A DNA stretch of 64,000 bases. Source: Halorussus vallis (GTDB taxonomy: Archaea > Halobacteriota > Halobacteria > Halobacteriales > Haladaptataceae). The translations under genes were made by a program, and so were the position numbers. The notes under the pieces are model-generated. The model was not told where the DNA came from, ran no database searches, and saw only the letters and a program-made list of their open reading frames with translations. Positions 18,384 through 26,073 of the stretch are shown here, piece after piece. The DNA is taken from assembly GCF_024138165.1 (NCBI RefSeq), contig NZ_CP100000.1, positions 3,162,001 through 3,226,000 of the forward strand, given 5' to 3'. Every line of letters starts with the position of its first letter. The first letter of the stretch is position 1.

Positions 18384-19253
18384 TCAGCGACTCGCGTACG
18401 GGAGCGTCTCGCGGTCGATGTCGGCGATGCGAACGTATGCGGGAGCCATGATTCCGATGGCGAAGACGCTCGCGACGGCCGACCCCACGAGCGCGACCAA
18501 CTGTGCGAGTACCGGTGAGAGGAACGCCGACGCGGCGACCGAGAGCAGAAGGGAGGGCGCCACCGGTATCGCGAACAGGACGAACAGCCGAACCCGGTTT
18601 CGGCGAGTCAACCGCCAGCTTCCCACGAGCGCATCGCCGACGCTCTTGTCCCGGACCGATATCTCCTGACCGACGAAGAGCAGGCTCGCACCGAGCGCGG
18701 CGGCGGGGGACAGGAGACCGAGGCCGAGAACGGCCAGCGACGCCTGCCCCGCCCGGGTCGTGAACAACCAGAGCCGAATCGGCTCGCCGACGACGGCGAA
18801 CAGCGCCGAGAAGCCGACGTACAGGCAGGCGAGCGAGACGGCCAGAACCGCGAGCGAGACGACCCAGACGCCGACGAGTCGGTTGGCCATGGCCCGCCCG
18901 AGCCGATGGACGACCGCTCCGTCGGGGATGCGTTCTGCGTACTCGCCGACGAGCGTCCGGGTGGCGACGACGTAGACGGGGACGGTCAGCAGTCCGCCGG
19001 TCATCGTCGCGATGAGGGCGGCGGGGAACGAGACGAGGGTCGGCAGTTGCGTGCCGGGAGCGGGACCGGTGCTCTCGACGCCGGCAACGGGGACGCCGCC
19101 GGAACTGAGCGGAAGATAGGTCGTAGTCGCGGCGAGCACGAATCCAGTCTGCAGCAGGATTGCTCCCAGATAGACGGCGAGCAACACGGCTCCGTTACGG
19201 GTAGTTACTCGCGAGATGCCGTCTGCGAGCGTATCTCGGATGTGGAGGGTCAT
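18384..19253 (-). CDS. DUF7847-type multi-pass membrane protein
   Basis: A 289-residue protein with about six membrane segments. Small-residue-rich helices are separated by short loops; a VGDALVGSWRLTRRNRVRLF segment near 215-235 is typical of the DUF7847 and YIP1-like proteins of haloarchaea. No enzymatic motif is visible. Function unknown. It is monocistronic, convergent with the upstream exporter and divergent from the HTH gene. Confidence 0.7.
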   Translation of the reverse strand: MTLHIRDTLADGISRVTTRNGAVLLAVYLGAILLQTGFVLAATTTYLPLSSGGVPVAGVESTGPAPGTQLPTLVSFPAALIATMTGGLLTVPVYVVATRTLVGEYAERIPDGAVVHRLGRAMANRLVGVWVVSLAVLAVSLACLYVGFSALFAVVGEPIRLWLFTTRAGQASLAVLGLGLLSPAAALGASLLFVGQEISVRDKSVGDALVGSWRLTRRNRVRLFVLFAIPVAPSLLLSVAASAFLSPVLAQLVALVGSAVASVFAIGIMAPAYVRIADIDRETLPYASR

Positions 19254-19462
19254 ACGGATTCTCCGTCGAACTCTTACTTAGCTATCTTGTTCTGACCCCG
19301 TCGAGCGGCCGAGCCGAAACCGAGCGACGGAGCGCCGCATGCCGGCGGAAACGCCGGCGACGGGTCGACAATCGAACGCCGGAGAAGTAATACCCGGTCG
19401 CCGATTCTCCGGGCCGGAAAATCGAATACGTGTTTTACCTCCCCCCGAAACAACCGACGACC

Positions 19463-19810
19463 GTGAGTGAGGACTGCCCACCGAGCGAGCTTTTCGCGCT
19501 CCTCGACGACGAGTACGCGCGGGCCATCCTCACCGCAACGAGCAAAGAACCGATGTCCGCAAAAGCCCTCAGCGAGGACTGTGACGCCTCGCTCCCGACC
19601 GTCTACCGGCGCGCCGACCGCCTCGTCGAGTGCGGGCTCCTGACCGAGCGAACCGAGGTCGTCGCCGACGGCCACCACTACAGCGTCTACGAGGCCCGCC
19701 TGCGGCGGCTCACCGTCGAACTCGACGACGGCGACCTCGCCGTCGACGTGGAAGAACAGCGCGCCGACGACATGGCCGACCGCTTCACCGAGATGTGGGA
19801 GGAGATATGA
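19463..19810 (+). CDS. ArsR-family helix-turn-helix regulator
   Basis: A 115-residue protein, taken from the GTG at 19463 (SEDCPPSELFALLDDEYAR). A GTG at 19430 would add 11 unlike residues. Residues 10-70 give a winged helix with SAKALSEDCDASLPTVYRRADRLVECGLL as recognition region. The tail is acidic and could dimerise. Its stop overlaps the next start (ATGA), and it heads a same-strand run that ends in the second ABC exporter, so it probably regulates that operon. Confidence 0.78.
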   Translation: MSEDCPPSELFALLDDEYARAILTATSKEPMSAKALSEDCDASLPTVYRRADRLVECGLLTERTEVVADGHHYSVYEARLRRLTVELDDGDLAVDVEEQRADDMADRFTEMWEEI

Positions 19811-20148
19811 CGGCGGTGTCGCTCCTCCAGGCCGGCGCTACCCAGCAGTACGTCGACTACCTCGTCCTGCTCGGCGTGACCAGCGTCGCGATGGTCCTCG
19901 GCCTGTTCATCGTCTTTCAGGCCTACCGCGGCTACCGGCGCAATGCGAGCCGTCGGATGCTGTATCTCGCGCTCGGCCTCGCGCTACTGACGGTCGCGCC
20001 GTTCGCGCTCTCCATCGCCGTGGCGTCGCTCGGCCGCACGCTCGGCCTCGGTCCCCGGACGTACACGTTCTTCCTGCCGGTGACGACCCGCCTGGTGGAG
20101 ATCGCGGGCCTGGGATGCATCCTCTACTCGCTCAACACGCGGACCTGA
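19807..20148 (+). CDS. small membrane protein (DUF7521-like)
   Basis: A 113-residue protein with three hydrophobic segments (about 17-38, 48-70 and 85-108) joined by an Arg-rich loop (YRGYRRNASRR). It overlaps the HTH gene by 4 bp, a pair often seen together in haloarchaea. It probably senses or anchors at the membrane and works with the regulator; that role is inferred only from the pairing. Downstream lies the mini-ORF chain leading to the ABC ATPase. Confidence 0.72.
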   Translation: MTAVSLLQAGATQQYVDYLVLLGVTSVAMVLGLFIVFQAYRGYRRNASRRMLYLALGLALLTVAPFALSIAVASLGRTLGLGPRTYTFFLPVTTRLVEIAGLGCILYSLNTRT

Positions 20149-20170
20149 CGGACGAACGCTCCGAACGACG

Positions 20171-20279
20171 ATGAACGTCACCGAATCCGCCGAACCTACT
20201 GACGAACGATGAACGCCGCTGAAACCACCGAACAACGATGAATACCACCGAATCTACCGGGATTACCCAACGACAATGA
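20171..20279 (+). other. chain of three mini-ORFs joined by ATGA stop-start junctions
   Basis: Three ORFs of 13, 10 and 13 codons (20171-20212, 20209-20241, 20238-20279) encode MNVTESAEPTDER, MNAAETTEQR and MNTTESTGITQRQ. Each TGA stop overlaps the next ATG as ATGA, and the last overlaps the ATPase start at 20276. The peptides resemble the first residues of the ATPase (MNAIETTELT), so the segment looks like repeated duplication of its start region. It may act as a translational relay or be neutral duplication. A CTG-initiated copy may lie at 20145-20174. Confidence 0.7.
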
Positions 20280-21010
20280 ACGCCATCGAAACCACCGAAC
20301 TGACGAAACGCTACGGGGACGCGACCGCCGTCGAGGGGCTCGACCTCTCGGTTCCGGAGGGGGTCGTCTACGGCTTTCTCGGGCCGAACGGCGCGGGCAA
20401 GACCACCACGATGCGGATGCTGACGACGCTCACGCGCCCGACGAGCGGGACGGCTCGCGTCGCGGGGCGGTCCGTCGCGGACCGCGACGCCGTCGTCTCC
20501 AGAATCGGGTATCTTCCCGAAGAGCCGCCGCTCTACGACGAACTGACCGCACGCGAGCAGTTACACTACATCGCCGACCTGCGCGATATCGACGTGGACG
20601 ACCGGATCGAGGCGCTGCTCGACCGGTTCGACCTCGCCGAGGACGCCGACAAGCGCGTCGGCGCCTACTCGAAGGGGATGAAACAGAAGACGGCGCTGAT
20701 TCAGACGATTCTGCACGAACCCGAGGTCGTCTTCCTCGACGAACCGACCTCGGGGCTGGACCCGCGGGCGGCTCGCACGGTCCGCGAACTCGTCGCGGAA
20801 CTGACCGACGACGGGATGACCGTCTTCCTCTCGACGCACATCCTCCCGGTGGTCGAGGAGATCGCCGATGTCGTCGGCGTGCTCTCCGACGGGTCGCTGG
20901 TCGCCGAGGATGCGCCGGAACGGCTTACGAGCCGAGCCGAGGACGAGCGGACGCTGGAAGACGTCTTCCTCGCGGTCACCAGCGAAGAACCCGCGGCTCC
21001 GACACCATGA
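20276..21010 (+). CDS. ABC transporter ATP-binding protein
   Basis: A 244-residue ATPase with Walker A GPNGAGKT, signature AYSKGMKQK (Lys in place of the second Gly of SGG), Walker B VVFLDEPTSGLD and the switch His in STHIL. It lacks the long DrrA tail. Its start overlaps the last mini-ORF, and its stop overlaps the permease start at 21007, so translation is probably coupled along the run. It would energise the 550-residue permease. Confidence 0.9.
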   Translation: MNAIETTELTKRYGDATAVEGLDLSVPEGVVYGFLGPNGAGKTTTMRMLTTLTRPTSGTARVAGRSVADRDAVVSRIGYLPEEPPLYDELTAREQLHYIADLRDIDVDDRIEALLDRFDLAEDADKRVGAYSKGMKQKTALIQTILHEPEVVFLDEPTSGLDPRAARTVRELVAELTDDGMTVFLSTHILPVVEEIADVVGVLSDGSLVAEDAPERLTSRAEDERTLEDVFLAVTSEEPAAPTP

Positions 21011-22659
21011 ACGCGAGTCGGCTCCGGCTCCGAAACGGCGTCCGCATCGCGGGCGTCGAGTTCCGCCGGAGCCTGCGCGCGCTCGGCGGCAATCCGGTCC
21101 AACTGGCCGTGTTCGCCGTCACCGCGCTCTTCTTCGTCGGCGCTCCGACGGCCGCCGGAGCCTACGTCGCCCTCCACATGGGGGCCTCGCTGCTCGAAGT
21201 CGTTCCCGTCGTCGAGGGCGCGCGGAGTGCGCTCGCCTTCCTCTGGCTCGTCCCGACGATCATGGTCGCCCAGCGCGCCGTCGGCAAGACCGGGCGAATC
21301 GACCACGCCGACGGGATGCTCACGGTCACCCTGGCGGTCGACGTCGTCGTCGGCCTGCTGTTGGCCGAGTACGCCCGATTGCTCGCGGTCGTCTCGCTGC
21401 CGATACTGGTCGTCGCCGCGTCGCTGGCGTACGGACTCGGCGCGCCCGCCGCGTTCGCGACTATCGTCGCGGCGCTGTTCGCGCTGTTGACCACCGCCGT
21501 ACTGACCGGACACCTCTTGGGCGTGCTGCTCAAGACCGTCCTCGAAGGCTCGGAACTGCTCACGCGCCACAAGTCCGCGCTCGCGGCGCTCGCGTTCGCC
21601 GCCTACCTCGCGGCCGCCTTTTCGGAGGGGTTCGGCGGGTGGTTCGCCGACGCGCTCGGCGTCCTGGCGACGCTTCCGACGGGGTGGTTCGGTGACCTCC
21701 TCGCGCTGGGGTTCCCGGGCGCCTCGCCCTCGCCGATTCGAATCGCCGGCGCGGTCGCGCTGTTCGCGGTCGGCGTGCCCGTCCTGCTCGCGCTCGACGT
21801 GCGCGCTTCGACCCGGCTCTGGTACGGCGACCGCGCCCGGCCCGCCGTCCGTCGGCACGCGTCGTCCTCGGGGTCGAACGTTCGGTTGCTCGCGGGCGTC
21901 GCGTCCGGGCCGACCCGGGCCATCGCGGCGGGCGTTTGGCGGCGGACGGCGCGCGGGCCGCTCCGGCTCGTCTACGTCGTCTACCCGCTGTTACTGCTCT
22001 TCGCGCCGCTTCGCGACGCGGTCACGACCGGCCGGGTACCCGAGTCGCTTCCCGTTCTCCTCGCGCTCTACGGCACGTGGGCCATCGGCGCGGCGGCGCT
22101 CAACCCCCTCGGCGACGAGGGTGCGATGCTGCCCACCACGGTCACCTCGACCGTTCGGGGTCGACGGTTCGTCGGCGGCCACGTGCTCGCCGTTGCGCTC
22201 GTCGGACTTCCAGTCCTCGTCGCGGTCACCGCGACCGCCGGCCTGCTGAGCCCGCTCGCCCCGACCGTTTGGCTCCCGCTGACAGTCGCGGGTGGGTATC
22301 TCGCGATGGCCGGCCCGCTCGTCGCCCTCGCCATCGGAACCGCCTTCCCCCGATTCGGCGAGGTTCGCATCACCCGAAGTCGGAGCGCCGTCGTTCCGAG
22401 CAAGACCGCGTTCGTCTACTACACGCTGGCGCTCGTGCTGGGCTTCGGTGGTTCGGTCGTGGCGCTGGTCCCGGGCGCGGCGGTGTTGCTCTCGAACGTC
22501 GTCGCGTTCTGGTCGTCGTTGCTCGGCCACCCGGTCGACGTCGGTGCGAATGCGCTCCGTCTCGGCGGCGGCTCGGTGGGCTTCCTGCTGGTCGTCGTCG
22601 CCCCGCCGCTGGCGTACCGGTACGCCGTGCGACGGTTCGAAACCTACACGCTCGGTTAG
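21007..22659 (+). CDS. large ABC permease-like membrane protein
   Basis: A 550-residue protein with about 12 to 14 hydrophobic segments in two halves joined by a hydrophilic linker near residues 265-305. It is probably the membrane partner of the ATPase that overlaps its start. It is much larger than a typical ABC-2 permease and resembles fused, duplicated exporter permeases. Cargo unknown. Its stop overlaps that of the convergent gene at 22656 by a few bases. Confidence 0.82.
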   Translation: MNASRLRLRNGVRIAGVEFRRSLRALGGNPVQLAVFAVTALFFVGAPTAAGAYVALHMGASLLEVVPVVEGARSALAFLWLVPTIMVAQRAVGKTGRIDHADGMLTVTLAVDVVVGLLLAEYARLLAVVSLPILVVAASLAYGLGAPAAFATIVAALFALLTTAVLTGHLLGVLLKTVLEGSELLTRHKSALAALAFAAYLAAAFSEGFGGWFADALGVLATLPTGWFGDLLALGFPGASPSPIRIAGAVALFAVGVPVLLALDVRASTRLWYGDRARPAVRRHASSSGSNVRLLAGVASGPTRAIAAGVWRRTARGPLRLVYVVYPLLLLFAPLRDAVTTGRVPESLPVLLALYGTWAIGAAALNPLGDEGAMLPTTVTSTVRGRRFVGGHVLAVALVGLPVLVAVTATAGLLSPLAPTVWLPLTVAGGYLAMAGPLVALAIGTAFPRFGEVRITRSRSAVVPSKTAFVYYTLALVLGFGGSVVALVPGAAVLLSNVVAFWSSLLGHPVDVGANALRLGGGSVGFLLVVVAPPLAYRYAVRRFETYTLG

Positions 22660-23849
22660 TCGGCCGAAACGGCCGACGTCGACCCGACCGGCCGCCGCGC
22701 CGATTCGACGGAGTAGACGATACTGCCGGCGAACAGGACGACGCTCCCGACGATGAACAGCGAACTGAGCGGCGACGCCGAATCGACGAACACCCAGTAG
22801 AGCGGGGCGGCGATGGACGGCCCCGCCGCCAGCACCGCGACCTTGGCGATGAGGGGTCCGCAGCACCCGCAGGTACACGAGCCGACGATGGCGGCGCCGC
22901 CGGCGGCGCCTTCGGTCAGACCCGCGCGCTCCTCCATCCGCCAGTGGCGGGCGATGAGGGCGGCGTTCAACCCGACGAGCGCGCTCAGCAGTCCGACGAC
23001 GACGAGTTGGCCGGGCGAGATGGCGACGAAGAGCGGGATGTGCGGGAGGTATATCTCGAGGATGGGCCACGTCACGAGCTGATAGACCGCCGGAAGCACG
23101 GTGACGAACGGTTCGTGCGGGAGGCCCTCTTCGGGGAAGAACGAGACGTAGCCCGTGACCGAGACGAAGAAGAGCGCCAGCACGACGCCGACGCCGACGC
23201 CGAACCGTCGGGCGACCGGGTCGCGGAAGACCGACCGGAGTACCTCTCTCGCGTCCTTCCAGACGATGTATCCGACGAGCATGGGCGTCCCCAGGACGAT
23301 GGCGTACCCGAGGGGGTGCGAATCGCTCGCCGCCCCGCGAATCAGGTAGGGGTAGGCGACCCAGAGTCCCATCACGATTCCGAGGAACGTGTAGCGAGGC
23401 CGGGTCGGCCATCGGAGTCGGCCGACGACCAGACTCGACACCATGATGAAGAACCCGACCGACAGCGACAGGGCCGGATACCACGACCGCGGGAACGGCA
23501 TCGATTGCGCCGAGTACGTCGGCTCCGGCGAGAGGCCCTCGAAGAGCACGGCTCCGAGCGCCGTCAGGACGATACCGAGGAACGCGCCGTAGAGCGCGGT
23601 CGTCGGCGAGAGGCGGTCCCGCCGCTTGAGGGCGCTCGCCCCGACGAGGAGGCCGACGCCGAGGACGGCGAGGACGACCCCGTGTCCCTGCGAGAGGCCG
23701 CCGGTCGCCGTCGAACCGTGTGCCGACGCGACGGGCACCCGTGTCAGTACCAACAAGGAGAGGAGAACGGAGAGCGTCCGGGAGAGTCCGTGGCCGCTCG
23801 GTCGTCGACGGAGCCACCCCGCTCGCGTTCGACGGTGTTCCAACGCCAT
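22656..23849 (-). CDS. multi-pass membrane protein with CTCGCCG motif
   Basis: A 397-residue protein starting at the ATG at 23849. A short Arg-rich N-terminus precedes a signal-like helix, then about ten membrane segments. Near residues 320-335 a loop carries GSCTCGCCG, four Cys within six residues, next to a Gly/Ala-rich helix. This could bind a metal or cofactor, or form disulfides. I do not recognise the family. The stop is interlocked with that of the convergent ABC permease gene. Confidence 0.68.
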   Translation of the reverse strand: MALEHRRTRAGWLRRRPSGHGLSRTLSVLLSLLVLTRVPVASAHGSTATGGLSQGHGVVLAVLGVGLLVGASALKRRDRLSPTTALYGAFLGIVLTALGAVLFEGLSPEPTYSAQSMPFPRSWYPALSLSVGFFIMVSSLVVGRLRWPTRPRYTFLGIVMGLWVAYPYLIRGAASDSHPLGYAIVLGTPMLVGYIVWKDAREVLRSVFRDPVARRFGVGVGVVLALFFVSVTGYVSFFPEEGLPHEPFVTVLPAVYQLVTWPILEIYLPHIPLFVAISPGQLVVVGLLSALVGLNAALIARHWRMEERAGLTEGAAGGAAIVGSCTCGCCGPLIAKVAVLAAGPSIAAPLYWVFVDSASPLSSLFIVGSVVLFAGSIVYSVESARRPVGSTSAVSAD

Positions 23850-23978
23850 TAGAGAACCTTGGCCAGCGACGCACTTCTACCTGACTGATTCGGTCGACCG
23901 CTCGCCGTCGCGTCGAACGGTCGCTCCGGTCGGCGAACGCCCCGCAGACGACGAGCGTCGACGAATCGCGAGGAGCCT

Positions 23979-24734
23979 TCAGACGGTCGGCGACGGCGGT
24001 TCGGCCGTCCGACAGCGACGGACGACCTCCCGAATGGCGTCGACGTCCTCCTCGTGGGTCCCGTAGACGACCGCGTCGGCGTGCGGGTCGACCTGGCGCG
24101 TCACGTCGACGAGGCGGTCGACCTCGGCCTCGGACGCCGAGAGCTGAATCGTCAGCGACGCGTCGAGTTCTTCGAGTTCGCGGGCGAAGCCGCGGGCCAG
24201 CGACTCGACCCAGTAGGTCGTCTCGTAGCTGATGCTACAGAGCGGGACGAGAAAGCCGTCGACGTGGGAGTCGAGTTCCCGCGGGTCGAGGCCGGTGCGC
24301 TCGCGGAGGTTCCCGGGATACGGGTCCGGGTACAGCGTGATGACGAGGTTTCCCGACACCCGGTTCGACGCCTGCCGGACGAATCGGGTGATCGTCTCGG
24401 TTCGCCACGCGACCCGGTCGTCGCGGTCGCTCGCCGCGAACTGCCGTTCGCACCGCTCGCACCGACAGAACTCGACGCCGGGAAAGCCGGGCGTGGTGAG
24501 CCTGACGGCCCCGGCGGCGCCGACCGCCTCGATTCGGTCGAGGAGCGCCGCGCGGTAGTCGGGGTCGGTCGGACAGACCGTTCCCCAGTGGTGACCCTCG
24601 GCGTCGGGCGTCGTCCGGGTCCCCTCGGCGGTGACGGCGGCGCGACTCGGGTCGTCGCGCACGACCGCCGTATCGCCCCAGCAGGCGACGGAGTTTATCG
24701 CGCCGTCGAGCGGAGCGGCGCGCCGTCCGCTCAC
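23979..24734 (-). CDS. hypothetical TIM-barrel-like protein, N-terminus disturbed
   Basis: A 251-residue protein if started at the GTG at 24734. The same frame stays open upstream to 24821 and encodes a natural-looking N-terminus (TTLYGILTSNADLAR), but without ATG, GTG or TTG. A one-base shift near 24823 would join it to a GTG. The body has EFCRCERCERQF (two CxxC-like pairs), TLYPDPYPGN and a C-terminal VVYGTHEEDVD, reminiscent of TIM-barrel glycoside-hydrolase-like proteins. Function unknown; the start is uncertain or the gene carries a frameshift. Confidence 0.6.
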   Translation of the reverse strand: MSGRRAAPLDGAINSVACWGDTAVVRDDPSRAAVTAEGTRTTPDAEGHHWGTVCPTDPDYRAALLDRIEAVGAAGAVRLTTPGFPGVEFCRCERCERQFAASDRDDRVAWRTETITRFVRQASNRVSGNLVITLYPDPYPGNLRERTGLDPRELDSHVDGFLVPLCSISYETTYWVESLARGFARELEELDASLTIQLSASEAEVDRLVDVTRQVDPHADAVVYGTHEEDVDAIREVVRRCRTAEPPSPTV

Positions 24735-25036
24735 GTCGTCGGCGACGAAGTGGACGAAATCGCCGACGTCCTCCCGGGCGAGGTCCGCGTTGCTCGTGAG
24801 GATTCCGTACAGGGTCGTGAGTCACGACGGAACGTCTTAACGGTACTCGTCGCGTCTCTTCGTCGAACTGGCGACTTCGGTTAGACCGGAGACGCGTACG
24901 AGTTCGAGTCGACTACACGAAGCGGTTGACGGACCAAAATCGGCCGCAAGGGAAAGTGCGCCCCCTCTCGGAGACGTGTGAGGCCGGAGGGATTCGGAGC
25001 GGTCTAGCACCGACCGAAGCAATCGGAAGGGACCGA

Positions 25037-25801
25037 CTACGAAAGCGTCATGCGGAGTTCAAACTCGCTCGTCAGCCCTAGTACGATGCTCGGTAGTTCC
25101 TCGCGGAACCAGTCCTCGGTCAGACGGTTCGCTGGCCCGGAGACGCTGAACGCTCCGATGACGTCGCCGTCGGGGTTCTCGACCGGTGCGCCCACTGCGA
25201 TGACGCCCTCTATCTGCTCCTCGTCGTTGAAGGCGTACCCGAGATCGCGAACGCGCTCCAGTTCCTCGTACAGTTCGTCCTCGTCGGTGATGCTGTACGT
25301 GGTTTCGCGGGTCAGCCCGTGTTGGTCCACGATTTCGTCGAGTCGGTCGTCGGGGAGGAACGCGAGAATCGACTTGCCGGCGGCGGTGACGTGCAACGGG
25401 ACACGCTTGCCGATGGTCGACTTGGTCCAGACGCCGTGGTCGCCCGGCGACGTGTAGAGGTACACTCCGCGGCCGTGTTCTTCGACGAGGAAACTCGACC
25501 GACAGCCGCTCTCTTCCGAGAGCATCTGCGTGTACTCTTCGGCGTTGGTGTACACGTCCTTGCGAGTGCGGGCCTGTTCGCCGAGAGCCAAGAAGTTGAG
25601 CGAGAGGTGGTAGACGCTCTCCTCCTTCACCAGGTATCCCTCGGCGTGAAGCGAATTGAGGTACCGATGAACCGTGCTCGAACTCATGTCGAGGGCCTGG
25701 GCGATGTCCGCAACCTCCCCGCCGTCGTTCTCGCGTATCCATTCGAGTATCGCGAAGCCCCGTTCGATCGTCTTGAGCTTGTCTTTATCAGTAGAGGTCA
25801 T
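25037..25801 (-). CDS. IclR-family transcriptional regulator
   Basis: A 254-residue regulator from the ATG at 25801. The N-terminal winged helix covers residues 8-70 (KTIERGFAILEWI, then SSSTVHRYLNSL). The C-terminal effector domain shows the usual HVTAAGKSILAFLP and GVIAVGAPVENPDG segments. It is divergent from the peptide-type importer operon and probably controls it through the half-sites at 25932-25993. IclR proteins usually respond to the substrate of the neighbouring pathway. The frame extends to 25894, but the ATG at 25801 gives the normal family start. Confidence 0.9.
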   Translation of the reverse strand: MTSTDKDKLKTIERGFAILEWIRENDGGEVADIAQALDMSSSTVHRYLNSLHAEGYLVKEESVYHLSLNFLALGEQARTRKDVYTNAEEYTQMLSEESGCRSSFLVEEHGRGVYLYTSPGDHGVWTKSTIGKRVPLHVTAAGKSILAFLPDDRLDEIVDQHGLTRETTYSITDEDELYEELERVRDLGYAFNDEEQIEGVIAVGAPVENPDGDVIGAFSVSGPANRLTEDWFREELPSIVLGLTSEFELRMTLS

Positions 25802-25931
25802 AGAAGATAAGTAGCTCTCCCTCCTCAATATGTTTTCGCATATCGGAGTTGTTAATCCCTCGGTGTTTTTCGGATCCTCGGTCACGTCCGGCATTTTTCG
25901 AGTTCTCTCAAAAACCCGGACAGAAACTGAG

Positions 25932-25993
25932 TCCCGAATATCGGGAATACAATATCCTACATATCGGGATATGACTACTATTATCCCAGATAT
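25932..25993. promoter_or_regulatory. palindromic operator cluster between iclR and importer
   Basis: A perfect TCCCGA-ATA-TCGGGA palindrome lies at 25932-25946. A second inverted repeat, ATATCGGGATA (25961-25971) with TATCCCAGATAT (25982-25993), stands 15 bp further. The half-site ATATCGGGA occurs at 25938 and 25961, and a variant ATATCGGAG near 25841. Repeats in a shared promoter beside a regulator gene suggest IclR binding sites. Confidence 0.6.
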
Positions 25994-26023
25994 GCGCCCG
26001 GCAATTGCTATGTGAAGCGGTTG

Positions 26024-26033
26024 TTATTAATAC
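26024..26033 (+). promoter_or_regulatory. TATA-like box for importer operon
   Basis: The AT-rich TTATTAATAC lies about 45 bp before the ATG at 26074. Transcription about 25 bp downstream would give a short leader of roughly 20 bases. It sits just past the palindrome cluster, so a protein bound there could cover it. Confidence 0.4.
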
Positions 26034-26073
26034 AAAACTTCTTGGTAGGTGGCCACAACGCTAACATGTACCA

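Noticed and set aside
21936-23874. Two frames of about 630 codons spanning the ABC permease and the convergent membrane gene
   Set aside because: Both cross two real convergent genes and have low-complexity Arg-rich sequence; GC-driven shadows.
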